Source: Gammaproteobacteria bacterium (GTDB lineage: Bacteria > Pseudomonadota > Gammaproteobacteria > Steroidobacterales > Steroidobacteraceae). Taken from it: 64,000 nucleotides of DNA. Every line of letters starts with the position of its first letter. Position 1 is the stretch's first letter. A program made the translations under genes and the position numbers. The notes under the pieces were generated by a model that saw only the letters and a list, made by a program, of their open reading frames with translations, did no database searches and had not been told where the DNA came from. Shown one piece after another: positions 19,501-27,713 of the stretch. Location of the stretch: positions 1 to 64,000 of the forward strand of contig RGUL01000002.1 of NCBI GenBank assembly GCA_010027845.1, in the 5' to 3' direction.

Positions 19501-19602
19501 GAAAATGCGGCCATCGCGGTCGGCATCACGCGGATGCTAATCGACCGATTGGCGAAAACCAACGCCGATCTCAATCGCGCGCGAGCGGCGTCTTTGGGTT
19601 GA
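16507..19602 (+). CDS. ABC exporter-like protein with degenerate NBD and C-terminal cyclic nucleotide-binding domain
   Basis: Six-TM exporter region (aa ~15-320); 'GFHGGSGAAREEL' at Walker A position; 'LTAAQRQRLALARCL' at signature; 'PEVLILNDAWSALD' at Walker B; C-terminal CNB 'VVFRQGDTGDNAYVILDGDAEVV...FGEMALLTSSPRSTTIRA'. Confidence 0.85.
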   Translation: MERSIFRFILRHSAKDQAWLVFLSAAALPFLYLSFELPKRIVNEAIGGHDFPKPLLGMPLEQVPYLLTLCAGFLALVLINGAFKFFTSTYRYRVGDRLLRRLRYDLIERLLRFPVRQFRSQSSGQIVSMVAAETSPLGFFMSEALTVPTVAAGTLGTIVLFIFLQDWMMGLAAIALYPLQIIVIPKIQQRVNDLQRRESLAVRGVSDRVGHLIAGAAEIHGNDTSQYELAQVTKRLGGIFDLRVRIASSRYVVNVLNQFFSQLTPFFFLSIGGYLAIRGDISLGSLVAVLSAHKDMYAPWKDLIDYYQKAEDARVKYEQLQEYFEPPGLMDRDVLTTDAITADHRLNSLTAINVVVESEDGIKSVDGASLELSLPVHAGFHGGSGAAREELARLFARQLAPRDGELNLDGRSLPSLPDSLIGRQIAFAGAETFLGTGSIRDALTYPLRRRPIVDPNVKDREALLTGNNPFEPDVEWVDHRAAGCATVDDLRRRIAAVLSVVGMVDEVYAFGLRRTVDERHASLIDRVLMARHRLHERVVAAGLGTVVESFDRDRYLTNATVAENILFGTPIGDALLPERLGDEPYMRAVLDATGLTEEFLERGRKLAALMTEMFRSLKSGQQFFEQFSFIKADELPEYELIVRRSEQIGLEALTDHDRARLLRLPFKLVAAQHTIGQIDEGFQKRLLAARNRFAGDLPAHLQSAVQFFDRDTYNRTSSIYDNLLFGKVVAARKEEVERLDAEVSEVLDELDLRLAVIDLGLDYDIGIGGTRLTAAQRQRLALARCLIKNPEVLILNDAWSALDGRSQQAVFEALRAEMHGRTLLLIEADSARPGALERSFELINGKVVEQAASGTAPALPGAAGAATAATSSATSSDDKTDQLGKTVGVLAQIPLFAGMDRAQLKLLAFTSEPVTFDAGHVVFRQGDTGDNAYVILDGDAEVVLETGGDGTVIARLGRYQVFGEMALLTSSPRSTTIRAGSTLSMLAIRQDVFVRLVEENAAIAVGITRMLIDRLAKTNADLNRARAASLG

Positions 19603-20371
19603 TTTCTTTGCCGCTGATCGGCTTGGCGGGAAGACCCAAAGCAATCCGCAGTTCTTGCATCGCCGCTGCACGATCGCGCTCGAAAGCGTTGCTACCCGTC
19701 ATCAGCGCAACCACTGCGGTACCCAGCACCTTGCCCGCTTCGACGTCGGTCGGGTGATGCGCACCGACGATGAGTCTCGATTCGCGATACTGCGCCGCGC
19801 GGGCAAACAATCGGTCGCGTGATTCCGGCACCAGCATGCCGAGCAGCACGGCGCAGATCGTACCGCGCGTCGCATGACCACTCGGGTACGATGCATAGTC
19901 GCGCATCGCGGCGGTCAACCCCGCGCTCACGTCGGCGAGTCGCTCGACTTCCGGATTACCGACATACGGGCGAGGCCGTTGCCAATGATCTTTGACGATC
20001 CCGGAGGGCACGCTGCCTTCGCGCAATGCGTGCTCTAAAAACCGGCTCGTGGTCGGCAATTTATCTGCGACGAACGCCGGCCCCAAAACGTCGGCGTAGC
20101 GAAAACATTCACCCTCCGCATCCTCGATCGCGAGCCGACGACGCACCGCATCGTCGCGTGCAGCGCGCTGCGCGGCGATCACCGCTGCAAGGTCGGCGCG
20201 TTGCTCCGGCGAACCGGCTTTCGGTGGCGGCGGCAGTAACGCCACCCAATCGATCGATCGCGTCGGCAAATATTGGTCGGCGCGCCCATCGGCCGCCAAG
20301 GCGACCGTGACGCCGAACAACAATACCAATAGGCCCCAGCTGCGCCGGGTCCATCGCAGTGCAGTCATCAT
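19571..20371 (-). CDS. PAP2 superfamily acid phosphatase
   Basis: Signal peptide; 'KDHWQRPRP', 'SYPSGHAT', 'SRLIVGAHHPTDVEAG' phosphatase motifs. Confidence 0.88.
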   Translation of the reverse strand: MMTALRWTRRSWGLLVLLFGVTVALAADGRADQYLPTRSIDWVALLPPPPKAGSPEQRADLAAVIAAQRAARDDAVRRRLAIEDAEGECFRYADVLGPAFVADKLPTTSRFLEHALREGSVPSGIVKDHWQRPRPYVGNPEVERLADVSAGLTAAMRDYASYPSGHATRGTICAVLLGMLVPESRDRLFARAAQYRESRLIVGAHHPTDVEAGKVLGTAVVALMTGSNAFERDRAAAMQELRIALGLPAKPISGKEINPKTPLARD

Positions 20372-21795
20372 CCGGCGCCCTTACGCGCGAGCAAAGAGCG
20401 ACGTCGACGGTCGAACAATTCGCCGATGCACGCCGCGATCTTCTCGGTGAGCGATACGTCGAAACCTGCGAGAAAGTGCTCGGCGACCGCCCGTCGCGCG
20501 TGCGAATCCGCTGCCGCGGCGAGCGCTGCAAAGAATTCGCTGCTCGCCTTGTGCAAACTCGTCATGCGCTCGAATCCCATGGTGCGCAGGAAGAGCGCCG
20601 CGATCGGCGAATGGCGAATGTCGTACTGCACGTCGACGTGTCGACCCTGCTCGAGCAGACTGCGCACGGCCGCTTCGATGTCGTCACGCGACGGCGGCGC
20701 GGGTGGCAGCGGGGGCAGCAAACTTTCGAGCGTACCGATGCTGTACGCATCGTCTTGCGCAAGCTCTCCCATCAGCGCCGATAAAGCGACTTCGGGGGCG
20801 AACCGCAACGACAACGCTTCCAAAAATGCGATCGACACCAGCTTTGCGCCCAAATAATGGCGAGCGATCCCGAGATTGCGCGCTGCGGCAGCGACTCGCG
20901 CGGCGTGCGTCGCCTCGTCGGGCTCGTCGTGAAATCGGCGAAACACCGCCTCGGGACGCAAGCTGCTCAAAAAACCGTGCATCTTTTGTAGCGAAACACG
21001 GTAATCGCGGACCGTGTACGTCGACGACGACAACAGGTTGTGGTTGGTTTCCGGAATCAAATGCCAGGTGTCGTCGAGAAACACGGCGACGTCGTCGGAG
21101 GCGAAGCCCTGCACGTCGCGATTCGCAAGTCGAACACCGCGCCGAACGACGGCGTCGATGTCGATCGAAGACCAGCCGAGCGCGCGCTCGGCGACCAAAG
21201 CGGTCAGCCGATCACGCAACACTTCACTGGCGTCCGGCGCCCCGGCCTTCGGCACGCGGAACGGAATCGTCGCCTCGATGCAGGCGATCACCTGCACGAT
21301 CACCTCGGGCTTGAAAACCGGTGCCAGCACCTTGGCGGCAACCAAGGCACTCAAAAATTCGTTCAGTCCGGAGAACGGCGGCAACTCGTCGCCGAACTCG
21401 AAACCGAACAAACGGCGCACGGCGAGAAATTCGGCATCATCGGCGCAGTCGGCGGCATCGCGAATCCGCAATTTTTCACCGCTCGTCCCGTCGAGCGCGA
21501 TCACCTCGCGCACGTATGGCGTCAATCGCGCCGCAAGATTGAGCGGAATGCGCTGGTCGACCTGCAGATAGACGACGTCGTGAAACAGACCCGCCAATTG
21601 TTCGATCGGGTCATCGTCACCACCGACTTGAAAAACGTGTTGTACGGTGTGGAAGCGGCGCCAGACGCCCGTCATCGACTGGATCACGATTTCGGCGACC
21701 GGTGCGAGGGCTGCAGAATTCGGATCGACCCCCAACGCCCCGCCGATCGACGCCAAGCGTTTACGGCATTCTTCGAAAGCGCGCCCTCGTTCCAT
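20368..21795 (-). CDS. HD-superfamily phosphohydrolase-like protein
   Basis: 'WRRFHTVQHVFQVGGDDDPIEQLAGLFHDVVYLQVDQ' resembles COG4339-type HD motif; rest uncharacterised. Confidence 0.5.
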   Translation of the reverse strand: MERGRAFEECRKRLASIGGALGVDPNSAALAPVAEIVIQSMTGVWRRFHTVQHVFQVGGDDDPIEQLAGLFHDVVYLQVDQRIPLNLAARLTPYVREVIALDGTSGEKLRIRDAADCADDAEFLAVRRLFGFEFGDELPPFSGLNEFLSALVAAKVLAPVFKPEVIVQVIACIEATIPFRVPKAGAPDASEVLRDRLTALVAERALGWSSIDIDAVVRRGVRLANRDVQGFASDDVAVFLDDTWHLIPETNHNLLSSSTYTVRDYRVSLQKMHGFLSSLRPEAVFRRFHDEPDEATHAARVAAAARNLGIARHYLGAKLVSIAFLEALSLRFAPEVALSALMGELAQDDAYSIGTLESLLPPLPPAPPSRDDIEAAVRSLLEQGRHVDVQYDIRHSPIAALFLRTMGFERMTSLHKASSEFFAALAAAADSHARRAVAEHFLAGFDVSLTEKIAACIGELFDRRRRSLLARKGAG

Positions 21796-21828
21796 CGAGG
21801 CTAGCTTAACCCACTCTCGACGTTAGCT

Positions 21829-22518
21829 TTAGACCCCGATGCCGTCGGTGACGCGGCGGTAGGTGTCCCACCACTCGGCCGAGGTATCCGACTTCTCGTA
21901 ATCCTTGAAGCACGGCGTCCCCAAGGTGTAGTGGATCAACTTGGCGCCGGGATTGGGATCGTATTCGGTCTCTAGCCAGTTCCACTCGGCAGGCAACGCG
22001 CCGACCAAAGAGTCGTCCAGCCACGAAAACCGATGCAGGAACGAGCCGGGCTTTTCTTGAATGAGCTGCGGGGTCAAAACTCGGTTAGCGGGGTGACCGC
22101 AATTCCAGAGAATCAAACTCGACCAATTTTTGCGCGGGTAATTCTCGTTTTTATTGCCGAGATATTTGACCGTCGCCTTGGTCTTATAGTCATGCTTCAC
22201 CACTTGCACGGCCTTGGTCGGGTCGTACAGGGCCGCGAGTTCAGCGATGTCGGCGCGGCAGATCATGTCACCGTCGGCGAACACCGCTAAGCCCTCGTAG
22301 TCGCAAAGAAACGGCGTCAAAAACCGCGAATAGATGAAGGCGTTACTGCCGTCCGTATGAGTCTCGGTGTAGAACTTCATCGCGCCTCTGGCGAGTGGCA
22401 GGAAGCGCACCGGAATCGAGGAGCGTTCTAGGACGCTCTGACAAAACGCGTGGTAAGCGACGGCCTCGCGCTGATCGAAACCGATCACGATCGTGAGATT
22501 TTTGACTGGCATGTTCAT
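21829..22518 (-). CDS. glycosyltransferase family 8-like protein
   Basis: 'IVIGFDQREAVAYHAFCQSVL...LAVFADGDMICRADIAELAAL' with DGD motif; start at 22518 or 22512 (ORF open to 22560). Confidence 0.65.
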   Translation of the reverse strand: MNMPVKNLTIVIGFDQREAVAYHAFCQSVLERSSIPVRFLPLARGAMKFYTETHTDGSNAFIYSRFLTPFLCDYEGLAVFADGDMICRADIAELAALYDPTKAVQVVKHDYKTKATVKYLGNKNENYPRKNWSSLILWNCGHPANRVLTPQLIQEKPGSFLHRFSWLDDSLVGALPAEWNWLETEYDPNPGAKLIHYTLGTPCFKDYEKSDTSAEWWDTYRRVTDGIGV

Positions 22519-22543
22519 GGCGTCGAATCTTGAAGCAAAATCG

Positions 22544-24259
22544 TTAGCCGTGCACTGCACGCTGCCCGACCAGTAGTTGCGCCGCGCGCTCGGCGATCGC
22601 CACCACGGCGGCGTTGGTCATGGCCGGCACGATCTGCGGCATGACCGAGGCGTCCGCGACGTAGAGGCCGGACACGCCCCGCACGGCGAGTTCAGGCGTC
22701 ACGGGAGCGCGCGCGTCAGAACCCATCCGCAGCGTGCCGACCGGATGATAGAACGGGCTCGTGCCGCGGCGAACGAACTGTCGCAATGCGGATCGGTCGA
22801 CGATCGCCGGGCCGGGATGTACTTCACGCAACACCCAGTCGGCCATCTCGCGGGACCGACCTAAATCGCGCGCGAGCTCGACCGCATCGACCATCAGCTC
22901 CAGATCTTTCGAATCTTCATAGGTCGCAGGGTCGATGATCGGTGCTAGGGAAAAATCGGCGCCGGCCAAACGAACACGGCCCCGACTACGCGGCTGCATC
23001 ACGCAAGGCACGAAGGTGAAACAGTTCTCGGGCGCAGCGCCGACGCTCGGGATCACGAACGGCACGGTGACGGCCATCAACAACACGTCGGGCACCGGCG
23101 AGGCGCCGAGCTTTGCGAACAGCATGCCCTCGCCGTGGTTGTAGGCGGATAACGGCACGGCACGGCGCGCCTCGAACGCCACGCCGCCGACGAGCGGGTG
23201 ATCGTGCAGATTTTGGCCGACCTCCGCATGGTCGAGGCGCACCTCGACACCATGTGCACGCAGATGATCGGCCGGTCCGATACCCGACAACATCAATATT
23301 TTGGGGGTGTCGATCGCACCGGCAGTGAGGATCACGCCGCGCTCCGCGCGCAATTCGACGATCCGCTCGGCGTGGCGATAGCGCACGCCGATGCAGCGCT
23401 GCCCTGCGAAGACGAGGCGTTCGACCGGCGCATCGCCGAGCAAGGTGAGATTGGGTCGGCCGGCGACGGGCTCGAGGAACGCGCGCGCCGCATGATCGCG
23501 GGTTCGATCGCGGGTGATGGTGAATTGGTTCCAACACGCTTCACCGGGATTCGCACCGTTGAAATCTTCGGTCCAGCCGTAGCCTCGGCCGCGAGCCGCA
23601 GCAAGGAAGGCATTGGCGACCGGACTCGCATCGCGCTCCGACACGGCGAGCACGTCGAGCGGACCATCACCGCCGCGCCATGCATCGGCGCCACCAGAGA
23701 ACGTTTCGCTGCGGCGGTGCATCGGCAGCAGGGCGGCATGATTCCAACCGGTCGCGCCAAGCGCCTCCCATCGATCGTAGCCACCGGGATGACCGCGTTG
23801 ATGCCCCATCGCATTCAGCAACGACGACCCACCGAAGCCGATTCCGCGCGGACACGGTAGAACGCGGCCATCGAGGTTAGGTTGAGGCATGGTGCGATAG
23901 GCTCGATCGTTACGACCGCCTTGCAAACTCGGCCAAGCGGCCGGCGTGTCGATCGCCGCGTCGTCCGGCCAAGCCCCGCCTTCCAACAAAACGACACGGG
24001 TCTGCGGATCGGCACTCAGTCGATGCGCGAGCACCGCACCTGCAGTGCCGCCACCGACGATCAACCAATCGACACGCTGTTTGATCAGCGCGGCGCTACG
24101 AGTCGATTTGACCGGGACCGGCGCGGCAGCGAACGCTGCGGCAGCGGACGTCAGACTGGCTCCGGCCGCGAGCGCCAGCCGCAGCGCTGCTCGGCGATCG
24201 ATACGACCCGCGACGACTTCACGGCGAAGATCGGCGATCTTCGCAACGTCGCTCGTCAT
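22544..24259 (-). CDS. GMC family oxidoreductase (choline dehydrogenase-like), putatively exported
   Basis: 'VDWLIVGGGTAGAVLAHRLSADPQTRVVLLEGG'; 'GAIDTPKILMLSGIGPADHL'; C-terminal 'HPVGTLRMG...GLYVADASVMPQIVPAMTNA'; twin-Arg N-terminus. ORF open to 24580, start at 24259. Confidence 0.88.
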   Translation of the reverse strand: MTSDVAKIADLRREVVAGRIDRRAALRLALAAGASLTSAAAAFAAAPVPVKSTRSAALIKQRVDWLIVGGGTAGAVLAHRLSADPQTRVVLLEGGAWPDDAAIDTPAAWPSLQGGRNDRAYRTMPQPNLDGRVLPCPRGIGFGGSSLLNAMGHQRGHPGGYDRWEALGATGWNHAALLPMHRRSETFSGGADAWRGGDGPLDVLAVSERDASPVANAFLAAARGRGYGWTEDFNGANPGEACWNQFTITRDRTRDHAARAFLEPVAGRPNLTLLGDAPVERLVFAGQRCIGVRYRHAERIVELRAERGVILTAGAIDTPKILMLSGIGPADHLRAHGVEVRLDHAEVGQNLHDHPLVGGVAFEARRAVPLSAYNHGEGMLFAKLGASPVPDVLLMAVTVPFVIPSVGAAPENCFTFVPCVMQPRSRGRVRLAGADFSLAPIIDPATYEDSKDLELMVDAVELARDLGRSREMADWVLREVHPGPAIVDRSALRQFVRRGTSPFYHPVGTLRMGSDARAPVTPELAVRGVSGLYVADASVMPQIVPAMTNAAVVAIAERAAQLLVGQRAVHG

Positions 24260-25131
24260 CGACCTTCCCGCATTTGACGCAGCAGCCGACGATCGACGTA
24301 GGTGCGCGAATCGAGCACCAGCCGGTCTTGAGCCTGCTGCAACTGGTGAATCCAAAACATCACGATGATGGTCATGATGAGGGCGGTCAGAGTCGAGTTG
24401 AAGGTCACGCCGAGTCCGAGCGTCACGCCCGAGATGTCGCCACCCATCGCGCCCTGCGCTTCCTGTAGCGCCGCGCCGATGCCGCGCACCGTACCGACGA
24501 AGCCCACCGCCGGAATCGCCCAGGCCGTAAAGCGCACCATCGATAATTTCGCCTCTTGGCTCGACGATTCGAATTCGCATTCGTCACGCACCGCCTCGGC
24601 TGCGTCTTGGATGCGCCCGGTTGCACCGAATCGATTCAAGGCGACGGTTAACAAACGCGGCAAGAACAGCTCTTGCTCGTGCTCCGGAAGTCCTTCCAGG
24701 GATCGCGAGTAGATGCGCACGTCCTCGGGCAGCACCACCATGCCTTCGCCGACGTTGACGTAATTACGCTCGAGCAAGCGGCGGGCTTGAGTCGTACCGC
24801 GCCATTGGCGCGCCAAAATCACCAGCGCCCACAAGCCGAGCGTGATCGAGACCTGCTGCTCGTAGTCGCGCAGGATGACGTAGGGCGATCGAAGTTGGCG
24901 GACCGCATGATCGGCCTTGTCGGCGTTCGTGATGCGCTGCGGCGCGTTCAAAATTGCATCCGCATTCGGTCGGATCACGAGCGCCCAGATGGTCTGCGTC
25001 AACAACAGGCACAGCGCGAGTGCGACGAAGCTGAACACGATGTCCTGCGACGTCCAACGCTCTCGCTCGCGTAAATTCGCGGCGGCACGGGGCTTTTCGA
25101 TCGACAGGGGGCGGGTGGATTCCATCACCAT
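24256..25131 (-). CDS. MotA/TolQ/ExbB proton channel family protein
   Basis: 'WAIPAVGFVGTVRGIGAALQEAQGAMGGDISGVTLGLGVTFNSTLTALIMTIIVMFWIHQL'; start at 25131 (ORF open to 25215). Confidence 0.8.
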   Translation of the reverse strand: MVMESTRPLSIEKPRAAANLRERERWTSQDIVFSFVALALCLLLTQTIWALVIRPNADAILNAPQRITNADKADHAVRQLRSPYVILRDYEQQVSITLGLWALVILARQWRGTTQARRLLERNYVNVGEGMVVLPEDVRIYSRSLEGLPEHEQELFLPRLLTVALNRFGATGRIQDAAEAVRDECEFESSSQEAKLSMVRFTAWAIPAVGFVGTVRGIGAALQEAQGAMGGDISGVTLGLGVTFNSTLTALIMTIIVMFWIHQLQQAQDRLVLDSRTYVDRRLLRQMREGR

Positions 25132-25168
25132 ACCGGCACCTCGAACATGCTGAATTACACGGTAAAAA

Positions 25169-25666
25169 TCATACACCGCGCTTGACGACGGTGCGTCGCC
25201 GGGCGCCACGCGCACGGAACACGTGGGGCTCGCCGAACGCGCGGTCGTAATCGAGCGTCAGCTCCTCGCCGGTACGAATCGCACGGGTGGTGACGTATCG
25301 GCCGGGGCGTACGAGCGCGACGTTCGCGTCCTTCGAATGGTTCAAGTATTGATAGAGACTGACGGCGTTGAGACCGGATCGTGGCAACCAATAGTCGCGA
25401 TCGTCACGCTCGCAAAACGCATCCAGCAAGCGACGCACCGCGCCCGGCGCGCCCTTCAACATCGACTTCGGAACGCGCACGTCACGAGTCGGTAACGGCG
25501 ATTCGAGCACTCGAACGCCCTTCGGGATGTTGCGGATCGCGAGCACACCCACGCCGTGAATCGGCGATATGCCGATGCGGCAATAGACCTCGTCGTGCAG
25601 GTGTCGAAGTAGTTTTTTGCGTTTCATCACGGCTCCGAAATCGTGAACGATCGTGCGTGCTTTCAT
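25169..25666 (-). CDS. SET domain-containing protein (putative lysine methyltransferase)
   Basis: 'ISPIHGVGVLAIRNIPKGVRV', 'LYQYLNHSKDANVAL', 'GEELTLDYDRAFGEP'. Confidence 0.82.
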   Translation of the reverse strand: MKARTIVHDFGAVMKRKKLLRHLHDEVYCRIGISPIHGVGVLAIRNIPKGVRVLESPLPTRDVRVPKSMLKGAPGAVRRLLDAFCERDDRDYWLPRSGLNAVSLYQYLNHSKDANVALVRPGRYVTTRAIRTGEELTLDYDRAFGEPHVFRARGARRRTVVKRGV

Positions 25667-25783
25667 CTCTCACCGCAAGCGTCACCGTTGCAGACGAGGA
25701 TGGAGTGAAGTCACCCAACCCATCCGCAACTTCAATTTTTCTGACGATGTTGCTATCTTTAGTGTTATCTTCCGCACAGTTGT

Positions 25784-26251
25784 TTGCGGTCGATACATAA
25801 AAACGGGCAGTTCGGGGCAAGCTTGTCGTTGTTCGATCACTGCGCTGAATGCAGAAGTTGTTGTCACGTCGATCAGGGAGCGCCGCCGTTGGTGGTGAAC
25901 CTGACGTCCTCCGAGCGTCGCTCGATGCAGCCCATTTGCATCGAAACGCGCTGCGGGCATCTCGGTGACCAAGGCTGCACTCTCGGTAAAACCAAGCCTT
26001 TCGGCTGCGACCTCTATCCGCTCGCATACGACCCCGATGCGCGCCAATTTCATTTCGACGGCGAATGTCCGCTGCTCGAGACCTACACCAGTCAACTCGC
26101 CGACGCCGGCAGCGATGCCTCGCGCCACCTTGCGCGCATGCAGGCGGCGATCAAGAAACTCGAAAGAACCGATACCGACTATCTGCGGGCGAACTTCGAG
26201 TTCGACCGCGATTACTTCGATCTCGTACCACTAAGTAGGACACCCGACTGA
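25784..26251 (+). CDS. YkgJ family cysteine cluster protein
   Basis: 'CAECRSCCHVDQGAPPLVV...CGHLGDQGCTLGKTKPFGCDLYPLAYD...CPLL'. Confidence 0.75.
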   Translation: MRSIHKNGQFGASLSLFDHCAECRSCCHVDQGAPPLVVNLTSSERRSMQPICIETRCGHLGDQGCTLGKTKPFGCDLYPLAYDPDARQFHFDGECPLLETYTSQLADAGSDASRHLARMQAAIKKLERTDTDYLRANFEFDRDYFDLVPLSRTPD

Positions 26252-27138
26252 TGCGGATGGAAATGTTTTCGGTTGCCCCGGCGACCAGCAAGGCTTTCGA
26301 CCTTCCGGCACAGACCCATCGGGTCGGCCACCAAACCTTCACGATCGGTAACCTCTGCGTTCCGAGTTACCACAACGAGATTCCTTACTACACGACCCGC
26401 TGGGATGCTCTGTGTCCCTACATCGCGGTGTCCGAAGAGATGATCGCCTGCGCCAAACGACCGCTGATCGTCTATGCGCTGCCACCCGACAGCCCGTACG
26501 GCGTGCCCATCAACGATAAGTACGGTCTGGTCGATCTGCGTTCGCAGGCGTTGTGGGAAGACCCGCGACGCTCACGCAAATTCCACGAACTATCGAAGCG
26601 CTTCAAGCAATTCCGTCTAGAGACCACCATGATCGCGGGCCGCACGCTCGACGTGTCGACGATGCTCGAAATGGGCGGTGAACACTTCGATAAGTGCGAA
26701 ATCACGATCCAAGAGATCGAAGGCTTCCTCGATTACGTGCGCAATCTCGACGTGCTCGTGATCCGTTGCTTTCACGACAGCGGCGAACTGGTATTCACCG
26801 ACGTGTCGATTCTATTGCCCGAATACGAACAGATTTACGGCAGCTTCTGCCAATGGAACGAGAACTATCGCAGCCGCTCCCCCGGGCTTTACGCCTGCCT
26901 CGCCGTCTGCGAGTGGGGTCGAGACAACGGCTACCACTATTACAACCTCGGCCCCGTCGGCGACTACAACTACAAAGACTTGTTCGTCACCGATCTACAG
27001 CCGATCTATGCGATCGCCTTGGTGGAGCCGGGTCACCCGTTGTGGAACGACCCGACCTCGCCGCTGCACACCGATTTCCCGGCGGGTGGCGTCAACAAAC
27101 TCTACCGTCGTAAATTCAAGGTTATCTCCTCGGACTGA
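26251..27138 (+). CDS. GNAT-fold/arginyl-tRNA-protein transferase-like protein
   Basis: 'SPGLYACLAVCEWGRDNGYHYYNLGPVGDYNYKDLF' resembles C-terminal Ate1/Bpt motif; stop-start overlap with YkgJ gene. Confidence 0.5.
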   Translation: MRMEMFSVAPATSKAFDLPAQTHRVGHQTFTIGNLCVPSYHNEIPYYTTRWDALCPYIAVSEEMIACAKRPLIVYALPPDSPYGVPINDKYGLVDLRSQALWEDPRRSRKFHELSKRFKQFRLETTMIAGRTLDVSTMLEMGGEHFDKCEITIQEIEGFLDYVRNLDVLVIRCFHDSGELVFTDVSILLPEYEQIYGSFCQWNENYRSRSPGLYACLAVCEWGRDNGYHYYNLGPVGDYNYKDLFVTDLQPIYAIALVEPGHPLWNDPTSPLHTDFPAGGVNKLYRRKFKVISSD

Positions 27139-27239
27139 CCCGGTTCGACGCCCCCAGCGACGCTGCGAAACCTTGGGGTGCGTCACCTTAGGCTGGGATG
27201 GGCTCGCCTAAGGCTGCGCGTCGGCCTATTATTGAGTCC

Positions 27240-27668
27240 ATGGAAGTCGATCGCGCCGCGCCCATCCCTGCGCTTCCGCCCCGCATGCCGGAGCCGGACA
27301 AAATGGCGGCGCGCGCGGCCGAACCCGCGGCGGCATCCAAGAAATCGCCAACCGTCGACGCGGCGCCAGCGGTGGAACCGCTCAAGCGACCGGAGCCGCC
27401 CGCCTATTTAAAGGCACCCTTCGAACCCAACCCCAATCCCGATCAAGTGCAGCGCGAGTTGCAAGAATCGGTGCGTGCTGCCAACGAGCGTCTGCTTGAG
27501 CGCGGTCAGCAAGTAAAAATCGACATCGACAAGACCACCAACATGGTCGTCGTGTCGGTCAAAGACAATGCCGGGTCGACGGTTCGGCAAATTCCGCCGG
27601 AACAAAGCCTGCAGATCGCCCGCAGCGTCGACCGTCTCACCGGCATCCTCGTCGACAAAAAGGCCTAA
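27240..27668 (+). CDS. flaG: FlaG family flagellar protein
   Basis: 'QQVKIDIDKTTNMVVVSVKDNAGSTVRQIPPEQSLQIARSVDRLTGILVDKKA' FlaG signature; ORF open from 27198. Confidence 0.85.
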   Translation: MEVDRAAPIPALPPRMPEPDKMAARAAEPAAASKKSPTVDAAPAVEPLKRPEPPAYLKAPFEPNPNPDQVQRELQESVRAANERLLERGQQVKIDIDKTTNMVVVSVKDNAGSTVRQIPPEQSLQIARSVDRLTGILVDKKA

Positions 27669-27713
27669 TCTTCGGCATCGCCGCTCGCGCGGCAAGCGTT
27701 ACCATCACCGACC

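Noticed and set aside
18931-19757. 285-aa ORF (18900-19757) overlapping the CNB end of the ABC gene
   Set aside because: Out-of-frame Arg-rich translation with no motifs.
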